Shown here: positions 1 through 8,068 of the stretch, piece after piece | Position numbering within the stretch: the stretch's first letter is position 1 | Layout of the letters: each line of letters opens with the position of its first letter | Source of the DNA: Parabacteroides distasonis | GTDB taxonomy: Bacteria > Bacteroidota > Bacteroidia > Bacteroidales > Tannerellaceae | NCBI GenBank assembly: GCA_021531385.1 | Contig: JAFBIR010000013.1 | Location: forward strand, 1-64,000 | DNA: 64,000 bases | Direction: 5' to 3' | Program-made: the position numbers and the translations under genes | The notes under the pieces: model-generated | Told to the model about the DNA's origin: nothing | The model's input: the letters and a program-made list of their open reading frames with translations, nothing else | Database searches by the model: none

Positions 1-108
1 AAAGCAATAAAAATAGCGGTTATGCGAGAGAATAACATGAGGTCAAATGTCAGTCAAGACTTAGTGGGTTTTCGGACAGCCTCCCCCTTAATCTACAAGT
101 CTTTTTTG
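1..108. other. Left edge, no complete gene; possible insertion-sequence end
   Basis: No complete gene is present before the stop codon of the first minus-strand gene at 109. One plus-strand frame stays open from base 1 to the stop at 139-141, but it gives no recognisable domain. Bases 69-83 (ttttcggacagcctc) resemble the terminal inverted repeats of some Bacteroidetes insertion sequences, which often read gaggctgtc... from the outside. With only one end in view this cannot be confirmed. A mobile element next to a restriction operon would fit a horizontally acquired defence locus. Confidence 0.25.
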
Positions 109-1188
109 TTAGAAAAGTCCCGATGGAACAAGACCCAATGAGTTAATAGACTCATAGGCATTTGAAAGCGAATCAAATACCTTCAACACATCGTTGTAGT
201 CCCAGAACTTGAGCTCGTCACGTATCGCCTTCAATGAAGATGCTTCCTTCTTGATCTTCTCCAATTGTTTGGCATCAGAAACTGCTACAATGCCTTGTAC
301 CGATGGGTTATTCTTCGCCTTCATCAGATTAAGCAATAGGCTGTCAATACTGCCGCTGGTTTGAACCTCAAAAACGTATGTGATTCTTCCCATATTACCA
401 ACTGACACCTCCCAGATGGCATCTACAATCGCACCATCAGCAACTTTCTTCTCTACTTCTGCCTTGAAGCCAAGGAAGGAGCCAATGTCTCTGATTCTGT
501 CTCTTACATCATTATGAACAAACGCTTTTTGTTTTTCTGTTTCTTTTTCTGCTTTTTCTTCTACAGGAACAACTGTATCAGCAGGTTCTATCTGCAGGTT
601 TTTCCAAATGAAGTAGTCCAAGGCAAGCAAGTCTTCGATTTCGCCGACGCCTTGCTTCTTTGCTATCTCCACCAGTTCACGGCCAACATTAGAGAGATAA
701 GCGTATTTTTTGCCATCAAGAGCAGAATTATATTTGGGGACTTTAGGAATACCCAAAGCGATAAAGCCAGTAAGTGATTTCTTGTTCCAAAGAATGAACT
801 GATTGGGATTGAATTTGTTCAGCAACTCGCTGATGATAGCGGGTCCCATACCCTTAATCTTCTCACGGAACTCATCCCATCGGTTTTCGATGGATGCTTT
901 CCCGTAGAACAGATTAACAAGTTGCTCACGAATCAACTCAATGCCATTGCTTTCAATCACGTTGTCGAGGTAATATTGTTTATTACCCCACATGCGCATA
1001 GCCCATAGAGGTGCTATAAGATTGAAGAACTCCTCCTCTGACAAGTTCTGCAATCGTTCTTTCGTGTACGATTGCATCTCCTTGCACATAGCATGGCGCT
1101 CGTTGAAATCAGATTCTACTTCCGCCTTGTTGTTGTCTGCCCATTTCTTGTAGTTGGAAAGGGCGGTCGAATATAATTTGTCGTTCAT
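109..1188 (-). CDS. Uncharacterised restriction-associated protein with nuclease-like C-terminus
   Basis: A 359-residue soluble protein I do not recognise by name. The N-terminal 200 residues are helical and contain a GMGPAIISELL segment (about 113-123) that looks like a helix-hairpin-helix-type DNA contact. A charged linker (205-222) joins a C-terminal alpha/beta domain with D256 followed by E274-V-Q276, spaced like a PD-(D/E)xK nuclease core in which Gln replaces Lys. It is the last gene of a tightly packed minus-strand operon, 12 bases after the specificity subunit. The position implies a role in restriction or its control. Nuclease activity is my inference from motif spacing only. Confidence 0.6.
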   Translation of the reverse strand: MNDKLYSTALSNYKKWADNNKAEVESDFNERHAMCKEMQSYTKERLQNLSEEEFFNLIAPLWAMRMWGNKQYYLDNVIESNGIELIREQLVNLFYGKASIENRWDEFREKIKGMGPAIISELLNKFNPNQFILWNKKSLTGFIALGIPKVPKYNSALDGKKYAYLSNVGRELVEIAKKQGVGEIEDLLALDYFIWKNLQIEPADTVVPVEEKAEKETEKQKAFVHNDVRDRIRDIGSFLGFKAEVEKKVADGAIVDAIWEVSVGNMGRITYVFEVQTSGSIDSLLLNLMKAKNNPSVQGIVAVSDAKQLEKIKKEASSLKAIRDELKFWDYNDVLKVFDSLSNAYESINSLGLVPSGLF

Positions 1189-1200
1189 GACTATAATCGT

Positions 1201-2373
1201 TTACTTTAAATATTTATCGATGATTGCTTGTTTGTGACTTGCGGCTTGTTGGATGATATACTTTGCTCTTGCAATAGTTTTAATGAAAGGTGCAGCTTTT
1301 TTCACTATTTCTTCTTGCTTATTTTTTTCAATATAAGGAATCAATAATGATTCAATTCTATGAAGAGCCAACTTAGGAACACCTATACTTTTAGTTTCTG
1401 CTTCTATTTGCATTTGAACTCTCGAAGAGTTGAAGACAAGGTAGAGGTACTCCTTAATGAGTAAGTTGTGATCCTTAATAATCATTTTTGCTGCATTCTC
1501 TGTCAAATTTGCACCATCTAGAATCGTAGGGATAATTCCGACAAGTCCAATTGTACCGGCAATGGATATATACACATCATCAACAGATATTGTATAGTTT
1601 TTAATATGTTCAAAAACAGAATCTGAAACATAGTGCATATCAGACGTGTCGATAGAACCATCTTTAAAATCACTTACCCGAAGATAAGGATGATTTGTTT
1701 CCGAAGCAGAATATCCCATCCCCTTAGGAATCCTTTCCCCCCCTTTAACATAGCATATAGATTCAAGGCGAACCTCATTACTACTGATACTATTTAACAA
1801 AGATGTTAGTCCCTCTTGAGAAGAAGAAAGCTCATCTAAAGCAACAACAACTTTATCATCCACCTTTTTACATTCATCTGCAATCTTTTTTTGAATATCT
1901 ATAGGAGGAAGAGGAATTCTTATAGATTTAATATTATTTGCATTAATACTTGGGTACATTCCCTTTGGCATCATTGCTTTTATCTGCATCATTGTGAATT
2001 CATAGTTCATAAACATATAATACAGATACCTGGGCAATAATGTCATCTTATCCTTCGTCCTAAGAATGGCGAAACCTGTAGAATATATTGAATCTTCAAC
2101 TTCGTCTTCAACATAAGCAAATGCTCGAAGGTTTGGTCGAACAGTAGATATCAATACAGAATCTTTTGTTGCAATTCTACGGGCTCTAGAAGGTGCTTCT
2201 GTTCCCTTGATGATTGAACTATAGTTTATATTGCCATTAGAAACGGAAGAAATATCAACATATTTATAGTCCTTATTAGTATTCGTAGGATTATATGTGA
2301 ATTCATTTAAATTTGCTATCTCATCAATAGTTGTAATTGGATACTTGGAATCAATATTAATTTTATAATCCAC
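1201..2373 (-). CDS. hsdS: Type I-style restriction-modification specificity subunit (HsdS)
   Basis: A 390-residue DNA-recognition subunit that would direct the methyltransferase/nuclease to a bipartite target. It has two target-recognition halves (about 1-190 and 200-380). The first ends in the conserved-region signature IPLPPIDIQKKIADE and the second in a weaker LLIPYIEKNKQEEI copy, each followed by helices that set the distance between half-sites. Its start overlaps the methyltransferase stop by 11 bases, so the two are translationally coupled. The gene is more AT-rich than its neighbours, as is common for fast-exchanging HsdS genes. Call based on architecture and context. Confidence 0.88.
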   Translation of the reverse strand: MDYKINIDSKYPITTIDEIANLNEFTYNPTNTNKDYKYVDISSVSNGNINYSSIIKGTEAPSRARRIATKDSVLISTVRPNLRAFAYVEDEVEDSIYSTGFAILRTKDKMTLLPRYLYYMFMNYEFTMMQIKAMMPKGMYPSINANNIKSIRIPLPPIDIQKKIADECKKVDDKVVVALDELSSSQEGLTSLLNSISSNEVRLESICYVKGGERIPKGMGYSASETNHPYLRVSDFKDGSIDTSDMHYVSDSVFEHIKNYTISVDDVYISIAGTIGLVGIIPTILDGANLTENAAKMIIKDHNLLIKEYLYLVFNSSRVQMQIEAETKSIGVPKLALHRIESLLIPYIEKNKQEEIVKKAAPFIKTIARAKYIIQQAASHKQAIIDKYLK

Positions 2374-5083
2374 ATTGGTTTTTTATTGTTTTATCTAATT
2401 CCACTTTTGTAAACTCTATCATATCTTGCAGATTGTAGGAATTAACATTCTCTCCTATTCCTTCTGGCACATCCACATCTTCCCCAAGATAATTCTTGCG
2501 GATAAGAGTATTTATCTTTTCGTCATTGAATAGATTATGTGGATCGAAAAGAGGAGTCTCGATCTGTTGGATTCCTTTGTTGGCAGCAATTTCATTGTCG
2601 TCATCTTCCACAACAGCACCAAGGTATTTTATACCCTCACTACCCTTGCGGTTGCTCCATTCATAGCCAAGGAACTTCTTTGTTTCAGCGGTCTTAGTTG
2701 GAGATTTCACCACAATTACCGACTGCGGATTGCTCTCACAAAGCATGAAATAGTAAAGTTTATCTTTCTCTATGTTTCGGATAGAGTCAAGAACATGCTT
2801 CGCCAATTCAGCATCCTTCATGGATTGGGTATAACGAGCAGTTACTTTCTTCTTCTTGATATTTTTTGCCACTGTGTTATTAGAAAACTCAGCCTGATAA
2901 GCTGCGAAAATCTCATGCTTCATTAACTCTTCAGAAGGATTGCCATTCAGCAGAGTAAGATATTCATCGTATGGCACGCCAATATGCTGGGCATAACGTT
3001 CAATGGCATCCGCATCTTCATAACGATGATCCTGCCCGTGGTTGTTTGAGAACCATGCTTCCACACGATTGCGATAATGTGTAGCCAACTCTGGCTCAGT
3101 TTTCTTACGTCGAAGGAATAAGACCACAGTGTTGGTGCCTGTCTTGCCAAATGTTCCACTGCCGAACTCTGCGATAGCCACAAAATCGAAATACTGCAAT
3201 AAGATTTCACGCGTCTTGACATAGATATTACTGCTATTTGACAAGATGCTTGAAGGGAGAATAATTGCAGCCACTCCTTCTGGAGCCAGCAATTGCTTTG
3301 CACGTTCAATAAAGAAAGTTTCTATACTATTGTTTGTCTCTAATTGCTTGCTGTCAACATCAGCACTCAGCACATAGGCATCACGTTGCTCCTTACTAAG
3401 CGTAGCAAGGAAGCCAGTTACACTATATGGAGGGTTGGCTATGAGCACCTTGAAGTCGCCATCCTTAATCGCATCATGATGTACAAGGGCATCACCATAT
3501 ACAATGTGTATGCCATCCTGACCATACATGAATGATGATACCTTTGACACCTTTGAAAGGCGATACTCTTTTTCAATGCCATAGATTTGCTTGTAATAGT
3601 CGGGAAGGGATTGGACACCCTTGTATTGCTCCACAAATGGCTTTATCTGTGAAGCATACTCATTGAGGAAGTGACCTGCGCCACAAGCATAGTCAATGGC
3701 TTTTGGAATATCGGTATTGTCGCGGATGATCTGCTCCAATGGCAAGGAACTGACCATAAAACGAGTAATCGGTGTGGGAGTAAAGAACTGGCCTTCGTTT
3801 TGCTTAACGCCTTGGTCGAGGAAACCCTCAAACAAGTCTCCGAGGAATTGGTTCTGTTGTTCTGTTTTAAGGCGCATGTCTTGAAGCATCTCTACCATTG
3901 CTTTGAGGATGAAAGCATTCTGCACAAACAACTGCTTGTTATGCACATCAAGGAAACCAAAGTCGCTGTTGCTATAGAACTTCAACTGACGGAAATATTC
4001 CAAAATGGTGTCCTTGATGGCATCAGGGTCATTCTTCTGCATGCGGAATGCATTCTCGATGCTGGCATTATCAATGTAGGTTACTTCCTCTCCCAAATAG
4101 TCCTTCATGCCTATCTGATAGAGTTTCTGCAATCGGTCTTGGAAACTATAATAATCATCATAGGCAGCACCCTTCCATAAGAACTGCAAATCCTTCGGAT
4201 TACGCACTTCATCCACTACCTTCACCAAGAATAGATTAACCAGTTTGTCAAAAGCATTCTCGTGGCTGGCAACATTGTATTGGCGAAGTGTCTGAGCAAA
4301 CTGATGATATTTGCGTTGAATATCCTGACCATCAACAACAATAAGATCATCGATGGTCATCTTTTTCTTGGTTACGCCAAAAGCTGGAACTTCATCAACT
4401 TCGAACGCTCCATTGGTAGCAAAATCCTTGCCATAAGTTTCAGACCATACTCTAAAGAAATCGTCCCTTGTTCCATTATCTGCACTTACTTTTTCGAAAC
4501 TGAGCAACTTCGGGTTGGACTCAAGATATTCTTTGTTGTCGGTCATTGTAATCAGACGATAATTACAACGACGTTCACCATCCACGAAATCGGATGCATA
4601 AAGAACAAGATATTGTGCTTGGCGATAGGTGTTATAATAATTGAATAACTGCCCACCATCCTGTAGCGTCTTTTTCCATGCCTTACTGAACTCATCATCT
4701 TCCTTACCATCCATTGTCTTACACTCAATGAGCATATAAGGACGTTTGCCGTTGTCACGAATCAGGATATCACAATAGAAATGAGAATCTTCTCTTCCAC
4801 CTGGGGTCTTTGGCTCTAACACTATGTTCTCCGGCTTATATCCTTGAGCAAGAAGGCGTACTACGCAATCCAAAACAACAAAATTCTCATTTGCAGAGAA
4901 ATTCTTTGTCGTGTCTCTGTCTGCTTCTATACCTTCAGGATAAACAATCTTATCACTTAAAAAATTAACACTTATAGTACAATTGACCTTATCAAAATGC
5001 AAAGTCATTTCGTCTATAACTGTATCTGATCGCTGAAATCCTATACGAGCCAGAAAATTTCTAAGGTTATCTTTTGTAATCAT
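2363..5083 (-). CDS. Fused nuclease / N6-adenine DNA methyltransferase of a restriction-modification system
   Basis: A 906-residue protein combining two activities. Residues about 40-200 resemble the HsdR N-terminal nuclease domain, with D105 and E120-C-K122 forming a PD-(D/E)xK core. The centre and C-terminus are an HsdM-type N6-adenine methyltransferase: a QFFTP motif near 430, the AdoMet-binding motif YACGAGHFL near 463-471, and the catalytic NPPY near 545. No DEAD-box translocase motifs are present, unlike HsdR. With the separate HsdS this resembles type IIB/IIG enzymes such as BcgI, where one chain cuts and methylates and a second gives specificity. It lies 12 bases after the DUF1016 gene. 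The hybrid class is inferred; the methyltransferase call is firm. Confidence 0.87.
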   Translation of the reverse strand: MITKDNLRNFLARIGFQRSDTVIDEMTLHFDKVNCTISVNFLSDKIVYPEGIEADRDTTKNFSANENFVVLDCVVRLLAQGYKPENIVLEPKTPGGREDSHFYCDILIRDNGKRPYMLIECKTMDGKEDDEFSKAWKKTLQDGGQLFNYYNTYRQAQYLVLYASDFVDGERRCNYRLITMTDNKEYLESNPKLLSFEKVSADNGTRDDFFRVWSETYGKDFATNGAFEVDEVPAFGVTKKKMTIDDLIVVDGQDIQRKYHQFAQTLRQYNVASHENAFDKLVNLFLVKVVDEVRNPKDLQFLWKGAAYDDYYSFQDRLQKLYQIGMKDYLGEEVTYIDNASIENAFRMQKNDPDAIKDTILEYFRQLKFYSNSDFGFLDVHNKQLFVQNAFILKAMVEMLQDMRLKTEQQNQFLGDLFEGFLDQGVKQNEGQFFTPTPITRFMVSSLPLEQIIRDNTDIPKAIDYACGAGHFLNEYASQIKPFVEQYKGVQSLPDYYKQIYGIEKEYRLSKVSKVSSFMYGQDGIHIVYGDALVHHDAIKDGDFKVLIANPPYSVTGFLATLSKEQRDAYVLSADVDSKQLETNNSIETFFIERAKQLLAPEGVAAIILPSSILSNSSNIYVKTREILLQYFDFVAIAEFGSGTFGKTGTNTVVLFLRRKKTEPELATHYRNRVEAWFSNNHGQDHRYEDADAIERYAQHIGVPYDEYLTLLNGNPSEELMKHEIFAAYQAEFSNNTVAKNIKKKKVTARYTQSMKDAELAKHVLDSIRNIEKDKLYYFMLCESNPQSVIVVKSPTKTAETKKFLGYEWSNRKGSEGIKYLGAVVEDDDNEIAANKGIQQIETPLFDPHNLFNDEKINTLIRKNYLGEDVDVPEGIGENVNSYNLQDMIEFTKVELDKTIKNQCGL

Positions 5084-5095
5084 ATATGGAAGGGA

Positions 5096-6322
5096 TTATC
5101 GTTTATTTTTGCCCATCATTCGTTTGGTCTCCTGCAACTCCCTTTGCAAGAGGCGCACACGCTCAGCCAATTGCTCTTGGCTTGGTAAGGCATCCTTGAT
5201 TCTGATGTTGTTGTACGTGGCTACACCCATTGGAGTGGAGATGCCTTTGAACGACCATTGAACGTCTATCTTATCCATGTCGGAGCAAACAAGCAAACCG
5301 ATTGTTGGGTTCTCATCGTCGGTCTTTAATAATTCATCAACGGCATTCACGTAATAGTTCAACTTGCCGGCAAACTCGGGTTCAAATGGTTTGGCCTTCA
5401 GTTCACAGACGATGTAGCAACGCAGACGGATGTGATAAAACAACAAGTCTATCTTGCGTGAACGGCCTCCCACAACAAGTTCCTTCTGCCTGCCAAGAAA
5501 GGCAAAACCTGTTCCTAACTCCAGCAAAAGGTCTGTCACATTCTTAGTAAGAGCCTCTTCCAACTCAGCCTCGTCATAAATCTCATGCTCAACTGTGGCA
5601 AAGCCAAAGTCATAGTTCTCTTTCAGAACCTCCTGAACAAGTTTGCTTTGCAATGCTGGCAGATGGTCGGTAAAGTTGTTGACAATCTTGCCTTGATGTT
5701 CATAGAGGTTTGCTTTGATACAGTTGATGAGCGCATCACGACTTAATCCTTGCTCAATGGTTTTGCCCACGTAGAATAATGCTTCATCTATTGATTTGCA
5801 TTTCGTTATGATCTCAACATGATGTCGCCAAGGTACCAACGCAAAAGGCAATGGAAATTCCCCACCAATTTGGTGGAGTTTCTCAGAACTAAATTCTCCA
5901 CCAACTTGGTGGAGTTTTGCTACATGATGTTTTTCAAGCATTTGCATTTCTCCAACAGTTCGTTGGAGTTTTTCTTCCCCTCCTTGAATGTAAAACAAAT
6001 ACCACTTCTTCATGTACCACAGATTAGAAGTGGAGAATCCATCGGCATCAGGAAACTCTCGCTTCAAATCTAAGCTTACCTGTTCAACTACTCCTGCTCC
6101 CCATCGCTCTTCGGCTTTCTTCTGCACCAAGTCACGACCCAATTGCCAGTTGAACAGAAGTTTCTCGGCATTCACCTTGACAGCAGCCTTCACCTGTGCA
6201 GAACGATAGCGGCTCTTGATGTCCGCTATCCAATCCGCATAGTCTGCGTCTATATGGATATCGTGCGACTTCACGATATAGGGTTCAGCCTGTGGCTGTA
6301 TATCATTATGCTCTTGCGCCAT
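5096..6322 (-). CDS. DUF1016 (YhcG-like) PD-(D/E)xK nuclease family protein
   Basis: A 408-residue member of the DUF1016 family. The N-terminal helical domain (about 30-112) has the family signature around W59, GRDLV and SLDLKREFP. The C-terminal nuclease domain has D292 and E307-L-K309 as the PD-(D/E)xK core. DUF1016 proteins often sit in restriction or phage-related loci; their substrate is unclear. Between the domains (118-157) lies a repetitive segment with two copies of KLHQ(V/I)GGEF and a looser LQRTVGEM copy, encoded by DNA palindromes. It is the second gene of the operon, 37 bases after the HTH gene. Confidence 0.85.
   Translation of the reverse strand: MAQEHNDIQPQAEPYIVKSHDIHIDADYADWIADIKSRYRSAQVKAAVKVNAEKLLFNWQLGRDLVQKKAEERWGAGVVEQVSLDLKREFPDADGFSTSNLWYMKKWYLFYIQGGEEKLQRTVGEMQMLEKHHVAKLHQVGGEFSSEKLHQIGGEFPLPFALVPWRHHVEIITKCKSIDEALFYVGKTIEQGLSRDALINCIKANLYEHQGKIVNNFTDHLPALQSKLVQEVLKENYDFGFATVEHEIYDEAELEEALTKNVTDLLLELGTGFAFLGRQKELVVGGRSRKIDLLFYHIRLRCYIVCELKAKPFEPEFAGKLNYYVNAVDELLKTDDENPTIGLLVCSDMDKIDVQWSFKGISTPMGVATYNNIRIKDALPSQEQLAERVRLLQRELQETKRMMGKNKR
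5862..5968. repeat. Three palindromes inside the DUF1016 coding sequence
   Basis: Three inverted repeats lie in the linker-coding part of the DUF1016 gene: 5862-5876 (CCACCAA-t-TTGGTGG), 5896-5914 (CTCCACCAA-c-TTGGTGGAG) and 5950-5968 (CTCCAAC-n5-GTTGGAG). They stay in frame and encode the KL.Q..GE peptide repeats, so copy number could change without disrupting the reading frame. Confidence 0.8.
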
Positions 6323-6359
6323 TTCTCAGCCGTTATTATATTCGATGTTGTTCCATTAC

Positions 6360-6608
6360 TTAATCTGCCAGCAAGTCCTTCATATTGACATGAAGGAGTT
6401 TTGCTATTCTGTTCAATGTTTGGAGGTCTGGTTGTGAAGCGTTGGAGCACCATCGGCTTGTGGTGGTAGCGCTAACGCCCAGTTGCTCTGCAAGCCATTT
6501 GCCTGTTTTCTTCTGTTCTACCAGTACAACCTTTAATCGGTTCAAATCTTCCATCGTAATTAAGTTTAAGTTCAATGCGAAGGTATCAACATTATTCGAA
6601 ATAGCCAT
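6360..6608 (-). CDS. Small helix-turn-helix (Xre-family) regulator
   Basis: An 82-residue protein with a Cro/CI-type helix-turn-helix: KWLAEQLGVSATTTSRW supplies helices 2-3 and QPDLQTLNRIAKLL helix 4. It is the first gene of the restriction operon and probably acts as a controller protein, repressing or timing expression of the downstream nuclease genes, as C-proteins do in other systems. Met19 (6554) is an alternative start giving a typical 64-residue compact HTH protein. No ribosome-binding site decides between the two, which is common in Bacteroidetes. Confidence 0.8.
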   Translation of the reverse strand: MAISNNVDTFALNLNLITMEDLNRLKVVLVEQKKTGKWLAEQLGVSATTTSRWCSNASQPDLQTLNRIAKLLHVNMKDLLAD

Positions 6609-6785
6609 GAACTATAATAGAAAAACTGAATACGGTTAAGTATAATTACGTGAGTTCGACATATTGCTATTGGAAGGAACAGAAGGGATGGAACTACAGC
6701 AGTAGTTTCCAGATATTGGCAATCGACAAGAGATAAAAAAGACAGCTCTTGAAGTGATCCGTAAACGTTAAACTCTGTAAATCGC

Positions 6786-6818
6786 TTGACCCATCCCCTA
6801 CGGCAGCCTCTACCTTTA
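6786..6818 (+). promoter_or_regulatory. Predicted promoter of the MerR gene
   Basis: TTG at 6786-6788 and TACCTTTA at 6811-6818 are separated by 22 bases, one base off the Bacteroidetes TAnnTTTG box and about 50 bases before the MerR start. A dyad AACTAC-agca-GTAGTT (6702-6717) lies further upstream and could be an operator. The rest of 6609-6867 shows no gene. Confidence 0.45.
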
Positions 6819-6867
6819 CCCTCGTGATTCAGACATTGCGCAATTCAACGAATGACAAAGTGAGAGT

Positions 6868-7686
6868 ATGAACAGAAAAATTAAAATTGGAGCTTTCTCC
6901 AAACTTTGCCGAGTAACTGTCAAGACCCTTCGCCATTACGAGGAGTTAGGGTTGCTGATTCCCGCAGAGATCGACGAGTGGACAGGCTATCGCTACTACG
7001 AGGTCAGCCAGTTCCAACGCATGGGACTGATCGTTCACCTCAAGCGGCTGGGGCTTTCGCTCAACGAGATCAGTGAGATCGTAGAGCAGGGCAACAATCG
7101 CCCGACGCTCGACATGATCCAACAGAAGATCCACGCCTGCGAAATAGAGATCGAACGGCTGCTGGGACGCTTGAAAGAGCTGCGGAGCTTGGAAGAGCAA
7201 CTGCTAAATTATCAACAGATGGAAACATTCACAATCAAGACTATCCCGGCTCGCTTAGTGGCCAGCCATCGAGAGATTCTGAAAAGTTATGACGACCTGG
7301 GCGCACGCTGTGTCAACGTGATCGGCCCAGAGATGATGCGTGTGGGTTGCACCTGTCCCGAACCGCAATACTGCTACACCATTGAGCACGACAAGGAGCA
7401 CAAGGAGCAGGACATCGACGTAGAATATTGCGAAGCGATAGGCGAGATGCACGAAGACACGCCGTTGCTGCGCTTCTATGAAGCACCGGCCATTGAACGA
7501 GCGCTTTGCTATCCACACCGGGGTTCCTACACCACCTTCTCCGAATCCATGATCAAGGTGATGCAATACATCGAGGAGCATCAGATGCGCATCGTGGGCG
7601 ATCCTCGTTTCTGCTACATCGACGGGCCTTGGAACAAGGAGCACGAAGCAGATTGGCTAACGGAGATCCAGGTACCCATCGAATAA
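6868..7686 (+). CDS. MerR-family transcriptional regulator with GyrI-like ligand domain
   Basis: A 272-residue one-component regulator. Residues 5-75 form the MerR winged helix (IGAFSKLCRVTVKTLRHYEELGLL), 80-115 the dimerisation coiled coil, and about 120-272 a GyrI-like/AraC-type effector domain that in BmrR-like proteins binds hydrophobic cations or drugs. Such proteins twist a promoter with an over-long spacer to activate an efflux or detoxification gene. No obvious transporter target is adjacent, so the regulated gene is unknown; autoregulation is likely. It is a single-gene unit with an intergenic repeat zone downstream. Confidence 0.88.
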   Translation: MNRKIKIGAFSKLCRVTVKTLRHYEELGLLIPAEIDEWTGYRYYEVSQFQRMGLIVHLKRLGLSLNEISEIVEQGNNRPTLDMIQQKIHACEIEIERLLGRLKELRSLEEQLLNYQQMETFTIKTIPARLVASHREILKSYDDLGARCVNVIGPEMMRVGCTCPEPQYCYTIEHDKEHKEQDIDVEYCEAIGEMHEDTPLLRFYEAPAIERALCYPHRGSYTTFSESMIKVMQYIEEHQMRIVGDPRFCYIDGPWNKEHEADWLTEIQVPIE

Positions 7687-7699
7687 GAAAAAGCACCGT

Positions 7700-7791
7700 A
7701 CCAAATTCGGTGAAATGCCCTCCTTCCTCTAATTCGGGATTAGCGCTTCACCGAATTTGGTTTAGAGGAGCACCGAGTTTGGTTTAGAGGA
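7700..7791. repeat. 14-base inverted repeat plus 22-base tandem direct repeat
   Basis: ACCAAATTCGGTGA (7700-7713) is perfectly complemented by TCACCGAATTTGGT (7748-7761). The right arm starts a 22-base unit (CACCGAATTTGGTTTAGAGG, 7749) repeated at 7771 with one change. There is no T-run, so this is not a typical terminator. It occupies the first part of the 382-base gene-free stretch 7687-8068. Confidence 0.7.
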
Positions 7792-7905
7792 ACAGCAGAC
7801 CTACCGTAGAGTCACCGCAGGAGGACAGTAGGCCTGCAGCTTTTTCAATAGAGAAAACCGAACGCCCATAGCGGAATCTTGTTGCCTGCAGCATTTCCGT
7901 ATAAG

Positions 7906-7964
7906 CAATTTGTTCAACGCATTGAACGGATTTCGAGCAAAAGTGTTCAACGCACTGAACAAAT
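7906..7964. repeat. Paired GTTCAA dyads (TGTTCAACGCA word)
   Basis: Two dyads 33 bases apart: GTTCAA-cgca-TTGAAC (7912-7927) and GTTCA-acgcac-TGAAC (7945-7960), with outer arms ATTTGTTCA (7908) and TGAACAAAT (7956). The word TGTTCAACGCA occurs here twice, again at 9362, and with one change (TGTTCCACGCA) at 37895 and 37950. Confidence 0.7.
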
Positions 7965-8040
7965 CAAGTTTTTCTCCTAAGAGCAAAAGAAAATAACTAC
8001 TTTCGTATTCGATCGTGTGGCGATATTAGCAGATTAGTTA

Positions 8041-8048
8041 TACATTTG
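8041..8048 (+). promoter_or_regulatory. Predicted -7 promoter box of the phosphatase-fold gene
   Basis: TACATTTG is a perfect TAnnTTTG box 20 bases before the start codon at 8069. No clear TTTG element is seen at the usual distance upstream. Confidence 0.5.
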
Positions 8049-8068
8049 CAAGTGAATCGCTACAAAGA

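Noticed and set aside
7801-7986. Minus-strand 61-residue frame after the MerR gene
   Set aside because: It runs through intergenic dyads, has no ribosome-binding site or recognisable domain, and its composition follows the repeats.
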